From: Candidatus Wallbacteria bacterium
GTDB lineage: Bacteria; Muiribacteriota; JAQTZZ01
Reading direction: 5' to 3'
Length of the DNA stretch: 17,055 bases
Assembly (NCBI GenBank): GCA_028687545.1
Contig: JAQTZZ010000073.1
Location: forward strand, 1 to 17,055
The position numbers and the translations under genes are program-made. Below the pieces are notes generated by a model, which was not told the origin of the DNA, made no database searches, and saw only the letters and a list, made by a program, of their open reading frames with translations. Below are positions 7,118 through 14,073 of this stretch, one piece after another (within the stretch, counting starts at the first letter, position 1; each line of letters starts with the position of its first letter).

Positions 7118-8822
7118 CTTCTAGCACTTCCAGGACATTCTCAGCCATCAGCGCACATCCTCTGCCGCTGCAATGCCCGTCAGGCCGGATATACTCCTCC
7201 CTCTTCCCCCCCGCTTTCCAGAGGAGGCTGAACTTCCGGAAATTGTCCACCAGCGGCACCAGTTCTTTGGCAGATATTTGGATCATGGCTTTGTTCCCGG
7301 ATTCAGGATAGTTCTGCAGGATCAGATGTATCCCGTTCGCAGAACAGAACCGGTTGATGGTCTCCAGGTCTTCGATCAGCCATCTGTATGCATCCGAACC
7401 GCTGATTTCAGAGGATAATATTTTCCGGACCCAGGCAGCGTTCCGCCTGTCGCCGGCCAGGTCGAAAAATTTCAGAGCCTGTTCGTAATTTCCCTGCTCC
7501 ACATGTTTCCAGGCCAGGTCGCAAAGTTCGGTTGTAGAGCTTAAATCCGGTTCTGCCGGAAAATAGAACTGGCTCATCCCACTTACTGCAGGATCCTGAT
7601 TTTTCAGGATCGACATCTGTTCCCTGTAATACGCAATGCGGTTGCTGTCCTCTTCATTCAAGCCTGCGGCCAGGGCCTTGCTAAAAAGTGTTTCCGCTTC
7701 ACTGAAGTTGTATTTTCTGAGTTTCAGTTTGCCGAGTGAATAAAGATTGTCGGCAAAATCCGGGGCATGCTTCAGACCCTCTTCCAGAACACTGACTGCC
7801 TTGTCGAACTGGAAACTGTCGCAATACAGCTGTGCCAGCTGATTATAGCCTTCAGCGCAGGCTGGATAAAGTGCGAGAGCGGTTTCATACCAGTCCCTCG
7901 CATAATCGAACATGCCTGCCTGAAAATATGCATATCCTAAGCCGATCAGTGCACCTGTATCATTCGGTTTCAGCCTGAGAGCCTGCCTGAAATGACTGAT
8001 CGCGGAATCCAGTTCGCATTTTTCGGCTGAAATGAATCCAAGGCCAAGCTGCACCAGGAATGCGCTGCCATTTTTTGTGCCCTGCTCATTGAGATAATTT
8101 TCAGCTGCGTCCAGCAGATTGGACATGATGTAGAAAACTCCCCTGGCTTCAGCTTCGCTCGTACTGCCCTCCAGGTACCGGCCGGCAGCCGCTAAATCTC
8201 CGGCTCTTAAATATTCCCAGATCTTGCCCTGCTGCTTTGTAAAATCAATGGCACAGGAAATTTCACCTGTATTGAAACTGAAATCGCGCGGTCTGAGCAG
8301 ATTTTCAGGGGAAATCAATGATTGATCCGACCGCCAGGCAAGAAATCCCTTCTCTGAGAAATTTGCCAGCAGGAAACGGAACAGTCTGATCACTCTGGAA
8401 TTGTATCGAATGTAATCAAATCCAGCTATTTTGTCGTCATAGCCTGACAGATTGAAACGATTCTGCCCTCCTGCCTGCAGGACAATGATCGCAGGGGAAT
8501 ATTTCCGGAGATAGTCAGGCAGGTCCTTCAAAACCATTCTGGAATTTGCGCCCACGATCCCTGCGTTGATTACAGAGTAATCTGAGCCGGGGTATTTCAG
8601 TTTCAAAAGCTCTTCCAGTTGAGCTGGATAGGAATCTTTCCTGTCCAGGCCATACCCGTATGTGAAGGAGTCACCCAGGCAGAGAATGGTTCGCACACTG
8701 CCCTGCCGCTTCTGAATGTCCCGCCGCAGCTTTACGAAAAAGCCGGTTGCCTGAAAAAATGCTTCCAGCAGCAGCAATCCGCAGAATAATCCAAGAAAAA
8801 CGACCAGAAGTTTCTGCCGCAA
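7101..8822 (-). CDS. Membrane-anchored SGNH hydrolase-like protein with internal TPR array (copy A)
   Basis: A 573-residue paralog. The N-terminal hydrophobic anchor spans residues 4-30, followed by GDS (50-52), GANS (N93) and GGQN (118-121). A short region carries the conserved C190 (SCAIDF), and TPR units fill about 240-460. The fold resumes with LILQNYPE and ends in PDGHCS (D548, H550, C551). It is close to the 2468-4120 copy over the TPR part: both contain KPNDTGA, QAGMF, DFADNL and AGLNEED. The start is TTG at 8822-8820 with GGAGG (8827-8831) 4 nt upstream, the same arrangement as the copy at 4117-5889. Only 15 bp separate this ribosome site from the transposable element at 8847-9884, so its original promoter has probably been displaced and transcription may come from the element or beyond. 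Its 3' end overlaps mnmA by 17 bp. Confidence 0.85.
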   Translation of the reverse strand: MRQKLLVVFLGLFCGLLLLEAFFQATGFFVKLRRDIQKRQGSVRTILCLGDSFTYGYGLDRKDSYPAQLEELLKLKYPGSDYSVINAGIVGANSRMVLKDLPDYLRKYSPAIIVLQAGGQNRFNLSGYDDKIAGFDYIRYNSRVIRLFRFLLANFSEKGFLAWRSDQSLISPENLLRPRDFSFNTGEISCAIDFTKQQGKIWEYLRAGDLAAAGRYLEGSTSEAEARGVFYIMSNLLDAAENYLNEQGTKNGSAFLVQLGLGFISAEKCELDSAISHFRQALRLKPNDTGALIGLGYAYFQAGMFDYARDWYETALALYPACAEGYNQLAQLYCDSFQFDKAVSVLEEGLKHAPDFADNLYSLGKLKLRKYNFSEAETLFSKALAAGLNEEDSNRIAYYREQMSILKNQDPAVSGMSQFYFPAEPDLSSTTELCDLAWKHVEQGNYEQALKFFDLAGDRRNAAWVRKILSSEISGSDAYRWLIEDLETINRFCSANGIHLILQNYPESGNKAMIQISAKELVPLVDNFRKFSLLWKAGGKREEYIRPDGHCSGRGCALMAENVLEVLEAKGWL

Positions 8823-8846
8823 TTTTCCTCCAACCGCCCAACTGTG

Positions 8847-8869
8847 GTACCGGGTCTATACAATTGACA
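8847..8869. repeat. Left terminal inverted repeat of the transposase element
   Basis: The 23 bp match the reverse complement of 9862-9884 with one mismatch. On the minus strand this repeat encodes the transposase C-terminus and its TAG stop (8856-8858), so the end sequence and the protein end are constrained together. Confidence 0.8.
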
Positions 8870-9809
8870 AAATCTGCTTTTCAATCTCTTCCATGCGCTT
8901 TTGGACTGTTTTATCCTGTTCCATTGAAATTCTCATTCTCCGGCCTGCCTGGCTTACACCGGAAACACTTAACTCCGGGAAAAGCCGCTGCAATTCTGCC
9001 AGATTCGCATCAGTATGTTTCTGCAATAAAAAAATGCTGAATTTCCGCTTCTCGTTTTCGCTGGCCCAGTCGAACTTCTTTAACTGCTCCCAAAGCATCT
9101 GGATTAAGTTTTTATCTTTCTGTAATTGTCCGATTGCCGGTATGCTTCTATCTTTTTTCAGTACTTTGACATATCGATTTTTTATTCTGTTAGAAAATTC
9201 TTCACTGCCCAGTATTAAGCCAGCCTCTGCTAATTCTCCTGGGTCTTTATCATTCTGCCCTATCTTTTCTGTAAGATAATCCAGGTAAGCTTTATTTTTT
9301 CCACCATTCTTCCCTTTGAAATATTCAAGTATCAGACTGGTATCGATGAATTCCGGAATTTCCAGATCAGTTCCTGTAAAGTAGAAGCAACTGCTCCATT
9401 CATATTTCCATGGCTGAACAATTATACCAGCTCTTACAGGATTCAGATGTATATAAGTAGACACAGTTAATGCATAATTATCAGAATCTATAAGAATAGC
9501 TCGGAATCTTCCTGCAAAAAGGTGGCCTTTCCGCTTGTATTTTGAGTTGTAATATTTTGTGTAACTGGCATTGATGAAATGCATCGCTTTGCAGAGGCTG
9601 GGTTGTGGAGTCCGGATAAACAGGTGGTAATGATTTCTCAAGAGACAATAACTGTGAATCAAGATACCGAATTTCCGGTAAGTCTCTTCTAGATAAGAAA
9701 TGAATTTTACCCTGTCATCGTTGTCGCGGAAAATCCTGCTTCTGGTATTCCCGCAGCTCATGACATGGTAATAGGCATTTTCAAATTCGATCCTGAGTTG
9801 TCTAGACAA
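8856..9809 (-). CDS. REP-associated-type tyrosine (Y1/HUH) transposase
   Basis: A 317-residue DNA-nicking transposase of the Y1 (IS200-like, COG1943-type) superfamily. The N-terminus (MSRQLRIEFENAYYHVMSCG) and the following RxRIFRDxxDR match the RAYT style. The metal-binding HUH motif is H60-Y-H62 (RNHYHLF). The candidate catalytic tyrosine is Y119 in the YIHLNPVRAG block. The C-terminal third (about 240-317) has a helix-turn-helix-like stretch (LAELQRLFPELSVSGVSQAG) that probably reads the end sequences. The start is TTG at 9809 with GGAG at 9815-9818. All key residues are present and the frame is intact, so it may be active. It encodes a transposase that cuts single-stranded DNA at the element ends. 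Confidence 0.93.
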   Translation of the reverse strand: MSRQLRIEFENAYYHVMSCGNTRSRIFRDNDDRVKFISYLEETYRKFGILIHSYCLLRNHYHLFIRTPQPSLCKAMHFINASYTKYYNSKYKRKGHLFAGRFRAILIDSDNYALTVSTYIHLNPVRAGIIVQPWKYEWSSCFYFTGTDLEIPEFIDTSLILEYFKGKNGGKNKAYLDYLTEKIGQNDKDPGELAEAGLILGSEEFSNRIKNRYVKVLKKDRSIPAIGQLQKDKNLIQMLWEQLKKFDWASENEKRKFSIFLLQKHTDANLAELQRLFPELSVSGVSQAGRRMRISMEQDKTVQKRMEEIEKQILSIV

Positions 9810-9861
9810 AGTATCTCCAGTGAGCTGATTTTTGTATTATTTTAAACAAATCAACTCACGC

Positions 9862-9884
9862 TGTCAAATGTATAGACCCGGTAC
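9862..9884. repeat. Right terminal inverted repeat of the transposase element
   Basis: Inverted partner of 8847-8869, with one mismatch over 23 bp. It lies 52 bp upstream of the transposase start, so it forms part of the gene's leader or promoter region. Confidence 0.8.
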
Positions 9885-9908
9885 ACTCTTCCCTCCCACT
9901 CTTCCCTC
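9884..9908. repeat. Short tandem duplication (CACTCTTCCCTC twice)
   Basis: A 12-bp sequence occurs at 9884-9895 and again at 9897-9908, a period of 13 bp. It starts at the last base of the element's right end and reaches the stop codon of the kinase-like gene. It may be a scar of insertion or a replication slip. Confidence 0.7.
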
Positions 9909-10851
9909 AAACATTTTCTATTTCTAATTTTAACATAAAATTTATTCTACCCATCGAATTAAGAAACTCTATTTTTTCTTTCTCATTTTCAAAATCGCCT
10001 TCTTCTGACCAACTGATACCCAAAAGGATTATGAGTTTTAGTGTATCATAAATATGCATTCGTTCCTCCTTACTTAATTCTCGCGATTTTGAATATTCGC
10101 TAACAATTTGCGCCGCCTGTTTTTCCTTCACTTTCATTCCTGGAGGCCATGTCCACCAATAAATTAAACTGGCAATATCGTAAATAAGATAAGTGTAAAA
10201 ACTCATATCAAAATCAAGCACCGCAACTATTTTGCCATTTTTAAATAGAAAATTTCCGTAGTTTAAATCGGCATGACATAACCCTTTTGGTAGAGAGGCT
10301 GGAAATTCCAGCTTGTCTAATTCGGCTTTAAACCATTTCCCTTTTTCACTTTTAGCCAATAGAGAATGTTTATTAACAAATTCTTTCCAACAATATGCAA
10401 CATCAAAAATCTCTCTGTCTTTAAAATATTCCGGGGTGTAATTTTTCGTGAGATTGTGTAATGATGCAACTGCTTTTATAACTTCAGCAACTTCTTTGCC
10501 ATCAAAAATATCGTTCGGATTTTCACCATGTTCTCCCTCGACGAACTCGATAATGATAAACGGTTTTTCTTTGTATGTTCCGAAAAGTTCCCCAGAACGA
10601 TTTTTTAAAATTGCCGGAACGGGAAAATTTACGCTTCGTAAGTAATTTAATAGCTGTATCTCAAAAAATACATGCTTTTGCGGCCTGTTTTCGTAATACC
10701 GCAAGACGAATTTTCCCGCGCTTGTTTCAAGCAAGAGCGTTGTTTGCCCCGCACCATTGGCAAATGTTTTAAATCCCCGATACTCGCCTAAATCATAATC
10801 GGTAAGGATGTTAGGCAAGTCTGCTTCTGAAATTGTAGTTTTTACTGGCAT
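9907..10851 (-). CDS. Aminoglycoside phosphotransferase-fold kinase, homoserine kinase type II-like
   Basis: A 314-residue protein of the APH/choline kinase-like fold. The catalytic block is LCHADLNYGNFLF, with H193, D195 and N200, and the metal-binding block is LDFD (D213, D215). The N-terminal lobe has a glycine-containing loop (NGAGQTT, 32-38) and a FVLRYY strand (48-53). ThrB type II homoserine kinases share this architecture, but choline kinase or antibiotic phosphotransferase relatives are also possible, so the substrate is open. Base composition is much AT-richer than the SGNH and tld genes, pointing to recent acquisition. It starts 2 bp after the broken XRE regulator's stop, suggesting one transcript with its regulator. 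No good Shine-Dalgarno site precedes the ATG, which supports coupling to the upstream frame. Confidence 0.85.
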   Translation of the reverse strand: MPVKTTISEADLPNILTDYDLGEYRGFKTFANGAGQTTLLLETSAGKFVLRYYENRPQKHVFFEIQLLNYLRSVNFPVPAILKNRSGELFGTYKEKPFIIIEFVEGEHGENPNDIFDGKEVAEVIKAVASLHNLTKNYTPEYFKDREIFDVAYCWKEFVNKHSLLAKSEKGKWFKAELDKLEFPASLPKGLCHADLNYGNFLFKNGKIVAVLDFDMSFYTYLIYDIASLIYWWTWPPGMKVKEKQAAQIVSEYSKSRELSKEERMHIYDTLKLIILLGISWSEEGDFENEKEKIEFLNSMGRINFMLKLEIENV

Positions 10852-10853
10852 AA

Positions 10854-11088
10854 TTATTTCAATAAATTATTTGAGGAAACACCGAGAGCTTTAGCAACTT
10901 TGTGAACGGTCAATAATGACTGATTTCTCCTTCCTCGTTCCAAGCCACTAACATACGACCTGTGAACATCTAAAATTCTTGCCACATCGCCCTGCGATAT
11001 TTTCTTTTTTCAGGCGGGTTTCCCTCAACTTTTCACCTAATTGTATAACTTCGTTTTTTATAAATGGTTTATCCACACTTTCAAACAT
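10854..11088 (-). pseudogene. XRE-family helix-turn-helix regulator, frameshifted
   Basis: Read from the ATG at 11088, the frame gives 28 residues ending RETRLKK and then goes out of frame. Removing one A from the six-A run (T run at 11005-11010 on the plus strand) gives a 77-residue protein that continues KISQGDVARILDVHRSYVSG and LERGRR, a textbook XRE/Cro-CI helix-turn-helix, ending at the TAA at 10854. In the second frame a TGA sits just before the join and no good start exists for the full domain. It is either a real inactivating insertion or a one-base homopolymer error. The intact form would probably be an autoregulator of the kinase-like gene that begins 2 bp downstream. Confidence 0.8.
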
Positions 11089-11192
11089 TTTAGCAAATGT
11101 TGTATGACTGGTCTATGAACCCGAAATCCGGGATAGAGTTTTTGTGAAGCAATATAAGAGGTTCATAAGCTTTAGTCGGCAAAGTCAAAACA

Positions 11193-12374
11193 CTATTTGG
11201 GATTTTTTGTTTGTGCGTCGGGCAATGCAAAATAAAGCAGCCAGTAGCTGAGCATGAAAACCGCAGCCAGCAGCGGCAGATTTGCGTAATCCAGGTAAAG
11301 CAGGAAAATTCCGGAAATCGCAGGGCCCACGACTCCGCCCAGCGCGTGCAGACCTTCCATCAGCCCCATGCCTGTTCCCCTCTCTTCAGGGTCTGTATGG
11401 CCGGCGATAAAAAGGTTTCCTGCGATCCTCAGGGCTGAATAGGCCGGAAAACCGTAGACTATGATCACAATCCAGGGATTCATGCAGAGCGCTAAAGTCA
11501 GATAACAGCACAGATATGCGATTACACTGAAATTCATGACTGGATAACTTCCCCGCCTGTCACCCCAGATCCCATAAATAGGGTAGCTGATGGAACCGAA
11601 CACCGAAGCCAGCAGCATGGACAGGCCCACCCCCCATTCGGCTCCGTGAATCACATGCTTGAAATAAACACCGAAATAGGAGAAAAACAGGGAGTTCCCG
11701 GCAGCAACCCAGAGCAGCAGCAGCGCGAATCTGCGCAGTTCGGGCCTGCATTCAAACAGGCGGAACTGCTCTGAGAGCGGCAGTGTCATCCGCTTTCTCA
11801 CTCCCAGGCGCTCAGGGAGAAAAACCAGAGGTGAGCAAAGCAGCAGGATTGAAACAATCACAATCGCCATTTTGATCAGCAGGCTGATCATGGAAATGTC
11901 CGTTTTCAGGAAAACGATGATCCCGGAAAAGGATGCAGCCATCCATCCGATTGACCTGTATGCCAGCAGTTCACCGATCCTCTTCCCCACTTCATGAGGA
12001 TAGAGGATTGAAACGCTGGCCTGGACTGCAGGAAAAAACGCGTAACCAAGCAGCGTCTGGACGCAGTATCCAGCCACGAAAAAAACGGGATGTGTCCAGT
12101 TCAGGAAGCAGGCGAGCATCAGCAGGTCAATGGTCAGGCTGAAAACAAGATAAAACCGTACTCTGGAATAACAGTCGAAAATCGAACCCCAGATGTTCTG
12201 GGCGAAAAAGCCGGCCAGAGAGGACAGCACAAAAAACCAGGAAAGCAGAGTACTGCTTGCTCCTCGCCAGTCCAGATACATTGGGCCATAGCACATCATC
12301 ACTGCTTCGATGAACCCAAGGGCGAAAAAATTCAGCTTGAAATAGTAAAGTGTGATGTCGCTTTTTTTTAGCAT
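11193..12374 (-). CDS. Major facilitator superfamily transporter
   Basis: A 393-residue integral membrane protein with about 12 hydrophobic segments in two halves. Between halves is the loop RLGVRKRMTLPLSEQFRLFE (about residues 187-206). A motif-A-like loop follows in the second half (GIWGDRRGSYP, about residue 264) and a glycine-rich segment (GLHALGGVVGP) lies near the end. MFS proteins move small molecules by proton coupling or facilitation; the substrate cannot be read here. I start it at the ATG at 12374, where the membrane part begins (LKKSDITLYYF). An in-frame ATG at 12425 would add 17 residues encoded by a non-coding-type hairpin repeat. No strong Shine-Dalgarno site precedes 12374. 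It lies downstream of tldD on the same strand, 211 bp away. Confidence 0.9.
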   Translation of the reverse strand: MLKKSDITLYYFKLNFFALGFIEAVMMCYGPMYLDWRGASSTLLSWFFVLSSLAGFFAQNIWGSIFDCYSRVRFYLVFSLTIDLLMLACFLNWTHPVFFVAGYCVQTLLGYAFFPAVQASVSILYPHEVGKRIGELLAYRSIGWMAASFSGIIVFLKTDISMISLLIKMAIVIVSILLLCSPLVFLPERLGVRKRMTLPLSEQFRLFECRPELRRFALLLLWVAAGNSLFFSYFGVYFKHVIHGAEWGVGLSMLLASVFGSISYPIYGIWGDRRGSYPVMNFSVIAYLCCYLTLALCMNPWIVIIVYGFPAYSALRIAGNLFIAGHTDPEERGTGMGLMEGLHALGGVVGPAISGIFLLYLDYANLPLLAAVFMLSYWLLYFALPDAQTKNPK

Positions 12375-12389
12375 GATTCTTTGTAAATA

Positions 12390-12413
12390 GGGACAGACAC
12401 ACGGGTCTGCCCC
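12390..12413 (-). repeat. Dispersed-type hairpin in the MFS leader
   Basis: On the minus-strand transcript, GGGGCAGAC and GUCUGUCCC form a 9-bp stem with one G-U pair and a six-base loop, ending 15 nt before the MFS start. The G-U pairing works only in the minus-strand RNA; the plus-strand RNA would have an A-C mismatch. The sequence resembles the short dispersed 'gtaggggcagacc' repeats of many bacterial genomes, a resemblance recalled and not searched. Confidence 0.55.
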
Positions 12414-12423
12414 TACATTTGTC

Positions 12424-12465
12424 ATTCAACATTCAACATTCAAAATTCAAAATTCAAAATTCAGC
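12424..12465. repeat. Heptamer tandem repeat (ATTCAAM x6)
   Basis: Six consecutive 7-bp units read ATTCAAC, ATTCAAC, ATTCAAA, ATTCAAA, ATTCAAA and ATTCAGC. They lie in the MFS-tldD gap, next to the hairpin at 12390-12413. No coding role is apparent. Confidence 0.9.
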
Positions 12466-12487
12466 ATCTACGAAGAACTATTTCCCC

Positions 12488-12586
12488 GGCTGTTCAAAAG
12501 TACCGAGATGCAAGACATGTGAGCCTCTAACAAATGCATTTGAAGAGGCTCATCACAACGCAGCAGATCGGTGCTTTTCAACAGCC
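12488..12586. repeat. 99-bp imperfect palindrome abutting the tldD stop codon
   Basis: Outer arms 12488-12506 and 12568-12586 match at 17 of 19 positions as inverted repeats. A perfect inner 9-bp stem (12520-12528 with 12544-12552) encloses the 12-bp palindrome CAAATGCATTTG (12531-12542). The three layers share one centre near 12537. There is no U-run, so it is not an ordinary terminator. Its right end coincides with the first base of the tldD stop codon complement, suggesting a MITE or REP-like insertion that may have supplied the stop. Confidence 0.8.
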
Positions 12587-14034
12587 TACCTGGCGTTTTG
12601 CACGCCTACCGTCACTTTGGAGAACCTCGCAGGTGCGCAGCCGTGGCTCATCTCAGCTCGCTGGCCCGGCTGGCCCTTGCCGCAGTTGAACACTCCCCAG
12701 AGCGTCCAGTGGCTCTCGTCGCAGATGGCGTTGAGATTTCCCCAGAAAACAGGCGTGATGCTCTGATAGGTCGGGTCCTTGACGATTCCTGTGATTTTAC
12801 CCTTCTTGATCTCCCAGCCCATTTCCATCCCGAACTGGAAATTGGAACGGTACTGATCGATGCTCCAGCACTTGACTCCATCCACCAGAATTCCGTCCCT
12901 GGTGTCTGCGATCAGCTGATCAAGCTTGGCATCACCTGGCATCAGAGAGAGGTTCGGCATGCGCACGATCGGGATATTTTCCCAGCCGTCTGCGCGGTTG
13001 CAGCCCCGTGAGCGCTTTTCACCGATCTCATGGGCGAATTCACGGTTTGTCAGGTAAGTCTGGAAAATCCCGTCTTTGATCACATGGTACCGCTCAGGCC
13101 GCACACCATCGTCGTCATATCCGAATGTTCCGAGACCGGTCGGGCAGGTGGAATCAGCCACTATGTTCATCAGCTTGGATCCGTATCTGAAATTGCCCTT
13201 CTTTTCCAGGGTCACGAAGCTTCTGCCGGCATAGTTCGCTTCAAGACCCAGCACCCGGTCGAGTTCAGTGGCGTGGCCGATGGATTCATGGATCTGCAGG
13301 GCCAGCTGAGAACCCATGATGATCAGCTCTTTCTCGCCGGCCGGACAGGGTTTGGCCGACAGGAGGGAAATCGCTTCTTCCCGGGTTTTTTCAGCATTTT
13401 CAAGCAGGTGGAAAGCAGGAATCACTTCATAACCGGCCTGGACAAACTGGCCGTTTGTGCAGGGAAAAGAGCGGCGCTGGGATTCTCCCCCGTCGACCGC
13501 TGTTGCTTCATAACCGGCACCGCTTCTGGTAATCTGCTGATTGATGAAACTACCATCCAGGTTGGCGAACCATTGGTGTTCCCGTTCGAAGTTCATCAGA
13601 CTCAAGGCATTCTTGATTTTTTTGTTCTTGCGCAGAATTTTGTCGATTTCAAAGAGCAGATTCAGTTTTTCTTCAGGTGAAACATTAAAAGGGTCAACTA
13701 CATATGGGGACTGCCAGCGGTCTATGTAGACAGGTTCCGGCGCAAGTCTGACCTTCTTGTTGATTTTCCTGCTGGAAGCCAGTGCGATTTCCACGGCCTT
13801 TTCAGCAGCAGCTTTGATGCCTGCCGGATCAAGTCCCGCAGCTGCGGCATAACCCCAGGCACCCTTCATAATAACTCTGATCCCATATCCGAAACTCTTA
13901 TAATTCTCGATTGCTGACAACTCTCCGTTCCGGACACCCAATTCTTCCCTGGTGATTTCAACGATTCTGATATCTGCATAGTCAGCACCTCTTTTTTTGC
14001 AGATCTGCATGGCCTGATCGGTGTATTGCTTCAT
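12586..14034 (-). CDS. tldD: TldD metallopeptidase
   Basis: A 482-residue protein at the usual TldD length. It carries the zinc motif HESIGH (H249, E250, H254) and the C-terminal signature CGKGQPGQ and SHGCAPARF, with C451 as the likely third zinc ligand. The N-terminal domain (about 1-200) and C-terminal domain (about 230-480) are both present. TldD works as a heterodimer with TldE/PmbA: TldD is the active protease and the complex degrades or matures peptides in the cytoplasm, known for microcin B17 and CcdA. The start is ATG at 14034 with AGGAGG (14041-14046) 6 nt upstream. The TldE-type partner is encoded immediately upstream on the same strand, 170 bp away. The last residues (VQNAR) end right at the palindrome 12488-12586, so the native C-terminus may have been altered. 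Confidence 0.93.
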   Translation of the reverse strand: MKQYTDQAMQICKKRGADYADIRIVEITREELGVRNGELSAIENYKSFGYGIRVIMKGAWGYAAAAGLDPAGIKAAAEKAVEIALASSRKINKKVRLAPEPVYIDRWQSPYVVDPFNVSPEEKLNLLFEIDKILRKNKKIKNALSLMNFEREHQWFANLDGSFINQQITRSGAGYEATAVDGGESQRRSFPCTNGQFVQAGYEVIPAFHLLENAEKTREEAISLLSAKPCPAGEKELIIMGSQLALQIHESIGHATELDRVLGLEANYAGRSFVTLEKKGNFRYGSKLMNIVADSTCPTGLGTFGYDDDGVRPERYHVIKDGIFQTYLTNREFAHEIGEKRSRGCNRADGWENIPIVRMPNLSLMPGDAKLDQLIADTRDGILVDGVKCWSIDQYRSNFQFGMEMGWEIKKGKITGIVKDPTYQSITPVFWGNLNAICDESHWTLWGVFNCGKGQPGQRAEMSHGCAPARFSKVTVGVQNAR

Positions 14035-14073
14035 TCAATTCCTCCTACAATAATCGTATTGAATACTCCATGA

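Larger units (their letters stand above)
8847..9884 (-). mobile_element. REP-associated-type Y1 transposase element with 23-bp terminal inverted repeats
   Basis: A 1038-bp unit is bounded by 8847-8869 and 9862-9884. These are inverted copies of a 23-bp sequence that differ at one position (GTACCGGGTCTATACA followed by A or T, then TTGACA). The single gene inside encodes an HUH-type Y1 transposase. The last codons and stop of that gene lie within the left repeat. No target duplication is evident at the junctions, as expected for HUH enzymes. Similar end sequences accompany this transposase type in other bacteria as far as I recall; I did not search. Confidence 0.8.
9907..11100. other. AT-rich island with kinase and XRE regulator, probably acquired
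   Basis: This stretch is visibly richer in A/T than the DNA on either side and has different codon use, with many AAA, AAT and TTT codons. It adjoins the transposase element on one side and the MFS gene on the other. A regulator-plus-enzyme pair in foreign-looking DNA beside a transposase is typical of horizontal transfer. I saw no flanking repeats that would mark exact borders. Confidence 0.55.

Noticed and set aside
11000-11015. Programmed frameshifting in the XRE gene
   Set aside because: The needed shift is +1 (or loss of one A), while the A-rich heptamer would favour a -1 shift; an indel is simpler.
11114-11167. 8-bp inverted repeat (TATGAACC / GGTTCATA) and a small CCCG/CGGG hairpin downstream of the MFS gene
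   Set aside because: The arms are short, the loop is 38 bp, and no T-run follows, so neither a terminator nor an operator is supported.
12403-12423. Resemblance of the hairpin sequence CGGGTCT...TACATTTG to the transposase ends
   Set aside because: Spacing differs and the shared bases are few; likely chance, no second element is present there.
12374-12425. Longer MFS start at 12425
   Set aside because: The extra 17 residues are translated from a hairpin repeat (12390-12413) and do not resemble a membrane protein N-terminus.
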